Source of the DNA: Spirochaetales bacterium
GTDB lineage: Bacteria; Spirochaetota; Spirochaetia; DSM-27196; PWMO01
Assembly: GCA_007130025.1 (NCBI GenBank)
Contig: SLTF01000065.1
Location: 1-20,095 of the forward strand
Direction of reading: 5' to 3'
Length of the DNA: 20,095 nucleotides
Under the pieces are notes generated by a model that saw only the letters and a program-made list of their open reading frames with translations, made no database searches and had not been told where the DNA came from. Made by a program: the position numbers and the translations under genes. Every line of letters begins with the position of its first letter. The stretch's first letter is position 1. This document shows, in pieces, positions 13,769 through 20,095 of the stretch.

Positions 13769-13786
13769 TGTTCGGTTGCCGGCCGA

Positions 13787-13815
13787 TTGATGATGCCGTC
13801 TCACTGTGATACGGT
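13787..13815 (+). promoter_or_regulatory. Possible promoter of the folP operon
   Basis: TTGATG (13787-13792), a 17-base spacer and TACGGT (13810-13815) preceded by TGA (extended -10 form). The -10 matches only three of six positions. It lies 38 bases before ATG 13854. Confidence 0.35.
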
Positions 13816-13853
13816 ACGGGGGCGGGACTCAACCCAGGCGTCGGCAGGCAACC

Positions 13854-14741
13854 ATGATCACGGTACCCCTCTCGCATAACAGATCGCTTCACATCAATAC
13901 CATCCCCCTCGTAATGGGAATTCTCAACGCGACGCCCGATTCGTTCTTTCTCGAGAGTCGGGTCGAACCAGGCACCGACGCCGTTGCGCGCGCGAGAGCG
14001 ATGGTAGCCGCGGGCGCCGATCTGCTGGACGTGGGAGGAGAGTCGAGCCGACCGGGGAGCGACTACGTCGATGCCGACGAAGAGATCGCCCGCGTGGTGC
14101 CGGTGATCCGTGCGATCCGTGCGTTCAGCGACATCCCGATTTCCATCGACACCCGAAAGCTCGCGGTGGCGCGTGAGGCGGTGGCCGCGGGCGCGGACAT
14201 GATCAACGACATCTCCGCCCTCCGCGATGACCCGGACCTCGCCCCTTTTGCCGCCGAGCGGGGCCTTCCCGTTGTGCTGATGCACATGCGCGGGACCCCA
14301 CGGACGATGCAGCAGAATCCTCACTATGGCGATGTGGTTACCGAAGTCCTTGCCGAGCTGTCGGCCATGGCGGATGCGGCGATGGCCGCCGGCGTCGCCC
14401 GGGATCGCATCATCATCGATCCGGGTATCGGGTTCGGAAAGCGGTTGCAGGACAATCTCGTGCTGCTTCGTTCGATCGAACGGTTTACCGCGACCGGGTT
14501 TCCGGTGCTGATCGGTGCGTCGCGCAAGAGCTTCATCGGAGCGCTGGCCGCTGCCGAGGGTAGTCAGCCGCGGCCTCCCGAGGAGCGGCTGGCGGGTACG
14601 CTCGCGGTACATCTTCATGCTGCCGCGGCGGGCGCCCACATTCTGCGCGTGCATGATGTAGCTGAGACCGTGCAGGCGTTGCGGGTCTCAGGGGCGCTCG
14701 AGCGTGCGGTGGTTCAGCCGGCTGCGGGAGGCGCCGCATGA
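13854..14741 (+). CDS. folP: Dihydropteroate synthase
   Basis: A 295-residue enzyme that joins para-aminobenzoate to dihydropterin pyrophosphate in folate synthesis; the target of sulfonamides. The TIM-barrel motifs are all present: VMGILNATPDSFF (20-32), DVGGESSRPGS, SIDTRK, INDISALRDD, VVLMHMRGTP, DPGIGFGK and GASRKSFIG. ATG 13854 is chosen since it lies just before the first conserved strand and AGG sits six bases upstream; an in-frame start at 13806 would overlap the promoter. The stop overlaps the cdaA ATG by four bases. The link of folP and cdaA is common in several phyla, so this is a conserved arrangement rather than a chance one. Confidence 0.96.
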   Translation: MITVPLSHNRSLHINTIPLVMGILNATPDSFFLESRVEPGTDAVARARAMVAAGADLLDVGGESSRPGSDYVDADEEIARVVPVIRAIRAFSDIPISIDTRKLAVAREAVAAGADMINDISALRDDPDLAPFAAERGLPVVLMHMRGTPRTMQQNPHYGDVVTEVLAELSAMADAAMAAGVARDRIIIDPGIGFGKRLQDNLVLLRSIERFTATGFPVLIGASRKSFIGALAAAEGSQPRPPEERLAGTLAVHLHAAAAGAHILRVHDVAETVQALRVSGALERAVVQPAAGGAA

Positions 14742-15544
14742 GCTGGTTGCTCAACGTGGGGGTGTTGCGCACGCTGGTATTGCCGGCGCTCGACGTGCTC
14801 ATTCTCGCGTTCATCATTTACAAGGGCTATCAGATCCTGGTGCAGACGCGGGCGGTGCAGCTGGTGAAGGGTGCGCTCTTCGTGGTGCTCACCTATGCGG
14901 TTGCCTTCTTTCTCAACCTGCGAACCCTCTTGTGGATTCTCAACTTCCTGGCACCCAGTCTGGTCATCGGCATCGCCATCATCTTTCAGCCCGAGCTTCG
15001 GAAGATCTTTACGCGCCTCGGGCAGGGGCGGCTGCTGCAGTTTTCGGGCACGTCGCAGTCCTATCAGCTTGATTCGGTGATCAAGTCGGTGGAATCGCTT
15101 GCGTTCCGCCGTCGCGGAGCGCTTATCGTGTTTTCGCGTACGGTTGGCCTGAAGAACATCATTGAGAGCGGTACGCGCATGGAGGCGGAACTCTCGTCGG
15201 AACTTCTGATGACGGTTTTTGCTCACGACACCGCCCTTCACGACGGCGCGGTGGTGATCGAGGAAGGGAAGATCGCCGCGGCGGGCTGCTTCCTGCCCCT
15301 CTCCGAGCAGCTCGATGTCCGCCGGAGCTTTGGTACACGACACCGCGCCGCCCTCGGACTCGCCGAAGAGACCGACGCCGTGGTGCTGGTGGTCTCCGAG
15401 GAGACCGGGGCCCTTTCGCTCGCCTACGAGGGGAACCTCTATTACGATATGACGCCCGACGAGGTGAAGCGGAAGCTGATCGCCCTGTTGCAGCTTGGTG
15501 GAGATCCGGGGCTGGACGAGGAGGTTACCGCTTTTGAGGAGTAA
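14738..15544 (+). CDS. cdaA: Diadenylate cyclase (c-di-AMP synthase) CdaA
   Basis: A 268-residue membrane enzyme that makes cyclic di-AMP from two ATP. Three N-terminal membrane segments are visible (about 14-35, 45-61 and 64-83), followed by a DAC domain with the two catalytic motifs LHDGA (DGA at 169-171) and GTRHR (RHR at 201-203). Typical CdaA length. The gene is coupled to folP by an ATGA overlap and to cdaR by an 11-base overlap. c-di-AMP controls potassium uptake, osmotic balance and envelope homeostasis in bacteria that make it, which fits partnership with CdaR. Function of c-di-AMP in this organism is inferred from the family. Confidence 0.97.
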   Translation: MSWLLNVGVLRTLVLPALDVLILAFIIYKGYQILVQTRAVQLVKGALFVVLTYAVAFFLNLRTLLWILNFLAPSLVIGIAIIFQPELRKIFTRLGQGRLLQFSGTSQSYQLDSVIKSVESLAFRRRGALIVFSRTVGLKNIIESGTRMEAELSSELLMTVFAHDTALHDGAVVIEEGKIAAAGCFLPLSEQLDVRRSFGTRHRAALGLAEETDAVVLVVSEETGALSLAYEGNLYYDMTPDEVKRKLIALLQLGGDPGLDEEVTAFEE

Positions 15545-16490
15545 ACTCTCTCCCCAGCGCCTGCTGCAGAACTGGCCGGCAAAGGTTCTCTCTCTGGCCG
15601 CGGCCGTCCTTCTGGTGGTCTTCAACGGGGTCTCCCGCCTGGAGGAGCGCTACTTCAGCGTGCCGGTGCAGATACAGCTTCCCGCCGATCACGTTCCCGG
15701 CGCCGCCTACATTCAGCGCGTGCGGGTGACCTTGCGCGGGGAGGGCGACGCCATCTTTCGCGTGCTCGAGGACGATCTTGTCGCCACCATCGATCTGAGT
15801 CCGCACAACAATGAGGGGGTCTACCGGGTTCCGGTCCGCGTCGAGAAACGCGGCACGGCTCTCGATGTGGATCCTCTGGAAATCCGGGTGGAGCCCGCCG
15901 AGATCTCCGTTACGCTGGAACAGCGCGATCGACGCAGTGTGGAAGTGATTCCGAGCATCGCGGGTTTTCCGCCGCCGGGCTACCAGCTCGGTCAGTACCA
16001 GCTCTCGCCGTCTACCGTTGAGCTGCAGGGGCCGCGCAGCAGGATGGAGGGGATCACCTCGGTGCTGACCGAAGATGTCGACCTCGCCGGCCGCCGCAGC
16101 GATTTCGCGGTTCGTGTGCGACTGGTGCGACCCGACCCCCTCGTGCAGATTATTGGCGGTGACGTCGTTGAGTTTCGCGGCATGGTCGAAGAGGCGGTTG
16201 TTCTCAACACCTTCGAGCCGGTGGAGACCGTCCTGCTCGATCTGGACCCGCGCTTCACCATTGTCTCCGCGCTGCCGCAGGGAAGCGTACGTGTGCAGGG
16301 GCGGCAGTTTGATCTCGACGGAATACCGCCGCAGGATGTACAGATTGTGGTTGATGCCTCGGGGATTACCGCACCGGGGATCTACGAGCTGCCGGCACGT
16401 CCCGACGTTCCGCGAGGGCTGCTGGTCCTGCGGTACGATCCGGCTCGCGTAGAGATTGAGGTTGTTCCCTCAGCGGGGACGCGACAGTGA
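15534..16490 (+). CDS. cdaR: YbbR-domain protein, CdaA regulator (CdaR)
   Basis: A 318-residue protein with a short cytoplasmic lead, one membrane segment (about 15-32, VLSLAAAVLLVVFNGVS) and an extracytoplasmic part of about three YbbR repeats, recognisable by recurring VRVTLRGE-, VELQGPRS- and VRVQGRQ-like strands about 80 residues apart. TTG 15534 is preferred to GTG 15495: GAGGAGG lies nine bases before the TTG and the TTG start gives the normal short lead before the membrane span. It overlaps the end of cdaA. In Gram-positive bacteria CdaR binds CdaA and alters its activity; the same is expected here. The proline-rich tail ends in a GTGA overlap with acpS. Confidence 0.9.
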   Translation: MRSKLSPQRLLQNWPAKVLSLAAAVLLVVFNGVSRLEERYFSVPVQIQLPADHVPGAAYIQRVRVTLRGEGDAIFRVLEDDLVATIDLSPHNNEGVYRVPVRVEKRGTALDVDPLEIRVEPAEISVTLEQRDRRSVEVIPSIAGFPPPGYQLGQYQLSPSTVELQGPRSRMEGITSVLTEDVDLAGRRSDFAVRVRLVRPDPLVQIIGGDVVEFRGMVEEAVVLNTFEPVETVLLDLDPRFTIVSALPQGSVRVQGRQFDLDGIPPQDVQIVVDASGITAPGIYELPARPDVPRGLLVLRYDPARVEIEVVPSAGTRQ

Positions 16491-16858
16491 TCCGGGGAAT
16501 TGGTATCGATGTGGTGAAGGTCTCGCGCATGCGCGCGTGGATCGATCAGCCAACCCTTCTCGAGCGGTTCTTCCATCCCAGCGAGGTGGAGACGATTGCG
16601 CGGAGGGGCACCTCTTCGGTATTGGCGCTCTCGGCGCGCTTTGCCGCCAAGGAAGCGTTTGGGAAGGCGCTCGGTACCGGGCTCCGCGGATTCTCGCTCC
16701 GAGAGGTCTACGTCTCCAATGACGAGCTTGGGAAACCTGTTCTTGAGGTAGAGGGTAGGGCGCGCGAGGCGCTGCGTCACGCAGGTGGCGAGCGGGTCTT
16801 TCTCTCGCTTACCCACGAAGAAGACAACGCCATCGCCATGATTGTGATCGAGGGCTAA
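16487..16858 (+). CDS. acpS: Holo-[acyl-carrier-protein] synthase
   Basis: A 123-residue AcpS that transfers the phosphopantetheine arm of CoA to a serine of acyl carrier protein, activating fatty-acid synthesis. The motif GIGIDVVKVSRM holds the metal-binding Asp8, and RFAAKEAFGKAL holds Lys55-Glu56, both hallmarks of the family; LSLTHEEDNAIAMIV is the usual final strand. Starts with GTG 16487 overlapping the cdaR stop (GTGA), so translation is coupled. Length is normal for the trimeric AcpS type. Confidence 0.96.
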   Translation: MIRGIGIDVVKVSRMRAWIDQPTLLERFFHPSEVETIARRGTSSVLALSARFAAKEAFGKALGTGLRGFSLREVYVSNDELGKPVLEVEGRAREALRHAGGERVFLSLTHEEDNAIAMIVIEG

Positions 16859-16873
16859 ACGGAGGACAGGGCA

Positions 16874-17749
16874 ATGCAGGGTGAGAGTACCGACGTCAGT
16901 TTTTTTTCCAAGACACCAACCGAGTGTCCCGTCTGCTCCACCAAGTTCTACCGTGAAGAGATGCGCACCGGTCGTGGAAGACTTATCGCCGGGAAGCTGA
17001 CCCGGGAGTTGCGGCGAACCTACGAACCGTCCAAGAAGTACGGCGATGTCTTTCCCCTCGTCTATCCGGTGGTGGTTTGTCCTTCCTGCTATTACGCTGC
17101 CTTCAGTCACGACTTCCCGGCCGTTCCCGCCGATCGCCGGCAACAACTGCACACGGATATGCAGCAGCGCATCGATGCGCTTACGGACGTGCTGCACGGC
17201 ATTGACTTCACCCGCCCGCGCGCACTGAAGGAGGGGCTTGCTTCGTACGTTCTGGCCATGATGTGCTACGATCGCTTTCCCAAGGAGTTCGGGCCGACGA
17301 TCAAGCAGGGGGTCAGTTCCCTGCGAGCGGCCTGGATTGCCGGGGACCTCGACGTTCGCGAGCCGGGCAAGAACTACGACAAACTCGCTGCCATCTTCTA
17401 CCGCAAGGCGAGATTCTTCTATGCCCTCGCGATCGAGCAGGAGCAGAACGGGAGCCAGGCCCTCCCGGCAGACTTCTCGCCCGGTCCGGATCTGGACAAG
17501 AACTATGGGTACGACGGAATCCTCTACATCGCGGGATTGCTCGACTGGCTCTACGGCCCTCGCAAGGATCCCCAGAAGCGACGGCTTGCCCTGGCGCGCT
17601 CCAAGCGGTCCATCGCGCGAATATTTGGTATGGGGAGGGCGTCCAAAGACAAACCCGCGGCGATCCTGGACAACGCCCGCGACGTCTACGAGGAGATCGC
17701 CAACGAGCTGGGTCTGGAGAACGTCGATCCGGAACAGGACAATGAGTGA
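16874..17749 (+). CDS. DUF2225 family protein, zinc-ribbon-like N-terminus
   Basis: A 291-residue protein of the DUF2225 family, with no established function known to me. Two CxxC knuckles (CPVC at 18-21, CPSC at 69-72) form a rubredoxin-like zinc site, and between them is a YEPSKKYGDVFPLVYPVVVCP stretch typical of the family. The rest is helical, TPR-like: repeated helices with YVLAMMCYDRFPKEFGPT and KLAAIFYRKARFFYALAIEQEQ. It has no signal peptide. GGAGG lies eight bases before ATG 16874. It overlaps truA by eight bases. DUF2225 genes are frequent in spirochaetes and Firmicutes, which is one support for the placement of this organism. Confidence 0.88.
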   Translation: MQGESTDVSFFSKTPTECPVCSTKFYREEMRTGRGRLIAGKLTRELRRTYEPSKKYGDVFPLVYPVVVCPSCYYAAFSHDFPAVPADRRQQLHTDMQQRIDALTDVLHGIDFTRPRALKEGLASYVLAMMCYDRFPKEFGPTIKQGVSSLRAAWIAGDLDVREPGKNYDKLAAIFYRKARFFYALAIEQEQNGSQALPADFSPGPDLDKNYGYDGILYIAGLLDWLYGPRKDPQKRRLALARSKRSIARIFGMGRASKDKPAAILDNARDVYEEIANELGLENVDPEQDNE

Positions 17750-18500
17750 GCGCAACATCCTGTTGACGCTTGCATACGACGGAACCGACTTCCACGGCTG
17801 GCAGATGCAGACCAACCAACGTACCGTGCAGGGTGAACTGGAAGCCGCGTTGCAGCGACTCCACGGCCATAGAATCGTCACCAACGCGGCGGGGCGCACC
17901 GACAGCGGTGTCCACGCCGACGGGCAGCGGGTCAATTTTCGAAGCCCCATCGAGTCCATACCTGCCCACAAGTTCCGCGAAGCAATCAACAGCGCCTTGC
18001 CGTATGACGTGCGTGTGCTGGAAAGCCGACACGTTCCCGACGACTTCCACGCACGGTACGACGCCCTGACGCGCACTTACCGCTACGCCCTGCTGGTCTC
18101 TCCGGTGCAGATTCCGCGGTACCGAAACTACGCGCACCGTATTTCCCGCACCCCCGACGTTGCGCTCCTGAACCGGATGGCCGCCCAGCTGATTGGCGAA
18201 CACGATTTCTCGTCCTTCGGCATGGCGACCGCGGAGGGGGGGCACTGCGTGCGTCGGGTCTACGCTGCCGCCTTCTATCCCCAGCCGCCGTTTCTGCTGT
18301 TCGAGATCACCGCAAACGCCTTTCTCTGGAAGATGGTCAGAAGCATCGTTGGGACAATTCTCACCTGCGAGCCTTGCGGGATCGCAGCCTTTGCGGATAT
18401 CCTGCGAGCGCAGGATCGAAGCCGCGCCCACGTTGCCGCTCCGGGCCGTGGCCTCGTTCTGCACAAGGTGCGCTACCATGAGTCACTCGGAATCAACTGA
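17742..18500 (+). CDS. truA: tRNA pseudouridine synthase A
   Basis: A 252-residue TruA, which makes pseudouridine at positions 38-40 of the tRNA anticodon arm. The catalytic aspartate is Asp54 in AGRTDSGVHA; other family marks are LAYDGTDFHGWQMQ (10-23), the DDFHARYDA-TRTYRY region, HDFSSFG, and FLWKMVRSIVGT near the end. ATG 17742 lies at the normal distance from the first strand and overlaps the DUF2225 stop by eight bases. The final 23 bases overlap the next gene. Confidence 0.97.
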   Translation: MSERNILLTLAYDGTDFHGWQMQTNQRTVQGELEAALQRLHGHRIVTNAAGRTDSGVHADGQRVNFRSPIESIPAHKFREAINSALPYDVRVLESRHVPDDFHARYDALTRTYRYALLVSPVQIPRYRNYAHRISRTPDVALLNRMAAQLIGEHDFSSFGMATAEGGHCVRRVYAAAFYPQPPFLLFEITANAFLWKMVRSIVGTILTCEPCGIAAFADILRAQDRSRAHVAAPGRGLVLHKVRYHESLGIN

Positions 18501-19311
18501 CCTTCGCGAACTGCTTGACCTCTTTGCCGACTACGTGAGCTCGGGATACCGCAACGAACGCCGCGTCCGGCGACGCGCTGCCGCTCCCCACGCCGCGTCC
18601 GGCCGACGGCCGGAGCGCCCGCTTGCCGCCCGCCCCGCGCCGGCAAACGCGCCGACTGCCGCGGCGGCAAACGCGTCGGTCGTCCCTACCCCAGCCACCA
18701 CCCCGACCGCTGTTCCTGCATCCGATCGGCAGCGCGAACGCACGCGCGAAGAGCGACGTGCCGCGCTCTCGGAGTTGGAGGCAGAGGTTCGCGCCTGCGC
18801 TGCGTGTCCCCTGCACACCGGGCGAACCCACGCCGTCCCGGGGGTGGGAGTCCTGGACCCGCTGGTGATGGTGATCGGCGAAGGCCCGGGCGCCGAAGAA
18901 GACGCGAGGGGGGAGCCCTTTGTGGGAGCGGCCGGCCGGTACCTCGACAAGTGGCTCGAGGCGATCGGACTGTCCCGCGCCGAGAACGTGTACATCACCA
19001 ACATCGTCAAGTGCCGTCCACCCAATAACCGCGATCCACTCCCCAACGAAAGCGACGCGTGCGCGCCCTTCCTGGCGCGTCAGGTGGATCTGGTGCGGCC
19101 GCGAACGATTCTGACGGTGGGACGCATCGCTACCTCGCTTCTGCTGCATCGCGATGAGGGAATCGGCAAACTGCGCGGTCGACCCTGGGAGCACCAGGGA
19201 ATCCCGGTGGTACCCACCTATCACCCCAGTGGCGTTCTCCGCAACGACGCGTGGCGGCGCCCGGTCTGGGAAGATCTCAAGCGACTGCGGGCCATTCTCG
19301 ACGGCGAATGA
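18478..19311 (+). CDS. Family 4 uracil-DNA glycosylase with [4Fe-4S] cluster
   Basis: A 277-residue glycosylase that removes uracil from DNA. Four cluster cysteines are seen: C107 and C110 (CAAC), C179 (IVKCRPPNNR) and C195 (SDACAPF), the pattern of family 4 enzymes. Motif A reads GEGPGAEED (134-142, usually GEAPG) and motif B is YHPSGVLR (248-255). The first 20 residues form a helix (DLRELLDLFADYV); residues about 30-85 are a disordered Ala/Pro/Arg-rich linker. ATG 18478 has AAGG about nine bases upstream; a longer frame would run inside truA. It overlaps priA by four bases, suggesting repair and replication restart are made together. Confidence 0.94.
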   Translation: MSHSESTDLRELLDLFADYVSSGYRNERRVRRRAAAPHAASGRRPERPLAARPAPANAPTAAAANASVVPTPATTPTAVPASDRQRERTREERRAALSELEAEVRACAACPLHTGRTHAVPGVGVLDPLVMVIGEGPGAEEDARGEPFVGAAGRYLDKWLEAIGLSRAENVYITNIVKCRPPNNRDPLPNESDACAPFLARQVDLVRPRTILTVGRIATSLLLHRDEGIGKLRGRPWEHQGIPVVPTYHPSGVLRNDAWRRPVWEDLKRLRAILDGE

Positions 19312-20095
19312 GCACTGAGCCGGACCCCTACCTTGAGATCGCGTTCAACATCCCGGTTAGTGACAGCTTTACCTACCGCGTTCCGGCTGCCTCCGAAGCG
19401 CTTGTGGCGCAGGGTGCGCTGGGCTTGCGAGTGGTGGCACCCTTCGGCCGACGGTCGCTCGCGGGGTTTGTGGTAGGTTCTCACCGAAGCCCGCCCGCGG
19501 GTGTTGCGATCAAGGAAATCACCCGATTTATCGACACGGAGCCGCTCTTTGACGCGCGCTATCTGGAGCTCGCGCGATGGGTCTCGCGGCTCTATCTCTG
19601 CTCGCTCGGTGAAGCCCTCGCGGCGATGCTACCCGGCGGCCGCCGGGAGACCGAACCGCCCGCCCTGCCGGTGGAAGAAGCGGTGAGTGCGGGGGCGCTG
19701 CAGCTCTCAGACGAGCAGCACAGCGCGGTGGATGCGCTGTGCGCGGCGGGCAAACCCGGAGAGCTCTTCTATCTCTATGGGGTCACCGGGTCGGGAAAGA
19801 CCGAGGTCTTTCTGCAGGCCGCCGACCGAATGGTAGCCGAGGGAAGGGGAGTGATCTATCTGGTTCCCGAGATTGCCCTGACGCATCAGCTCATCGACAC
19901 CATTCGTGACCGCTTCTCTGCCGGTACCGCGGTGCTCCACTCCCGGCTCACGCCGTCGCAGCGTCTGGGTGAGTGGAGGAGGATTATCCGCGGCGAAGCC
20001 CCCGTGGTGATCGGTGCGCGAAGCGCGGTCTTTGCCCCGGTGCCCCGCCTGGGCCTCATCGTTCTGGATGAGGAGCACGAGGGCTCCTATAAGTC
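19308..20095 (+). CDS. priA: Primosomal protein N' (PriA helicase), 5' part
   Basis: The first 262 residues of PriA, which reloads the replicative helicase at broken forks; the frame is open at the right edge. The N-terminal DNA-binding region starts EIAFNIPVSDSFTYRVP. The helicase motifs visible are Walker A GVTGSGKT (158-165), LVPEIALTHQ, HSRLTPSQRLGEWRRI and the DEEH box (254-257) in LIVLDEEHEGSYK. The conserved GARSAVFAPV also fits. ATG 19308 overlaps the udg stop as ATGA. The remaining helicase domain and the zinc-binding insert lie beyond the window. Confidence 0.96.
   Translation, partial: MSTEPDPYLEIAFNIPVSDSFTYRVPAASEALVAQGALGLRVVAPFGRRSLAGFVVGSHRSPPAGVAIKEITRFIDTEPLFDARYLELARWVSRLYLCSLGEALAAMLPGGRRETEPPALPVEEAVSAGALQLSDEQHSAVDALCAAGKPGELFYLYGVTGSGKTEVFLQAADRMVAEGRGVIYLVPEIALTHQLIDTIRDRFSAGTAVLHSRLTPSQRLGEWRRIIRGEAPVVIGARSAVFAPVPRLGLIVLDEEHEGSYK

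Noticed and set aside
16382..18076. 564-codon open frame on the minus strand, and a further one of 388 codons at 17313-18479
   Set aside because: Both run opposite to cdaR, acpS, DUF2225 and truA, which carry family motifs; the antisense text has no recognisable domain.

Overview
The window looks like a piece of a GC-rich bacterial chromosome, most likely a free-living spirochaete. That placement is inferred from gene order (an omega-like RNA polymerase gene before miaA, a tiny COX24-type basic protein, then folP-cdaA-cdaR-acpS, DUF2225-truA, udg-priA) and from the protein character. No rRNA or tRNA is present to confirm it. No CRISPR array, insertion sequence or phage gene was seen, and no gene-free stretch exceeds 300 bases.

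Left part (1-7420) is accessory. It holds the end of a pyridoxamine-oxidase-like gene, a solitary HicB-type protein, a WYL-domain regulator divergent from an unrecognised gene (1719-2327), a NUDIX hydrolase, a Phd/VapC pair, a large double-AAA+ ATPase gene that is broken near its 3' end, a HEPN/MNT (HepT/MntA-type) pair, and a second VapBC-type pair. There are thus three complete toxin-antitoxin-like modules plus one orphan component in about 7 kb. The second VapC overlaps by four bases the start of a GC-rich NAD-dependent sirtuin gene (7417-8190), so the deacylase can be translationally coupled to a toxin.

Middle part (8227-12355): nrdA and nrdB on the minus strand encode a class I ribonucleotide reductase. 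NrdB carries the Chlamydia-type class Ic signature: Phe111 replaces the radical tyrosine, and Glu73 replaces the usual Asp ligand. NrdA has two ATP-cones. Upstream lies a near-consensus NrdR box, with a degenerate second site exactly 42 bp away centre to centre.

Right part (12290-20095) is a housekeeping run on the plus strand. An omega-like gene with an extended -10 promoter overlaps miaA by 71 bases. A 31-residue very basic protein (COX24/bS22-like) follows with its own promoter. Then come folP, cdaA (c-di-AMP synthase), cdaR/ybbR, acpS, a DUF2225 zinc-ribbon-like protein, truA, a family 4 uracil-DNA glycosylase, and priA running off the right edge. Most start/stop junctions overlap by 4-23 bases, suggesting one translationally coupled operon that links folate, c-di-AMP, fatty-acid carrier activation, tRNA modification and DNA repair.

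Two toxin-antitoxin promoters place the predicted transcription start on the start codon, suggesting leaderless mRNAs. The broken AAA+ gene has a similarly placed -10-like hexamer. The best candidates for something new are the sirtuin coupled to VapBC, the unrecognised gene beside the WYL regulator, and the leaderless accessory transcripts. None of these amounts to a demonstrated new system.
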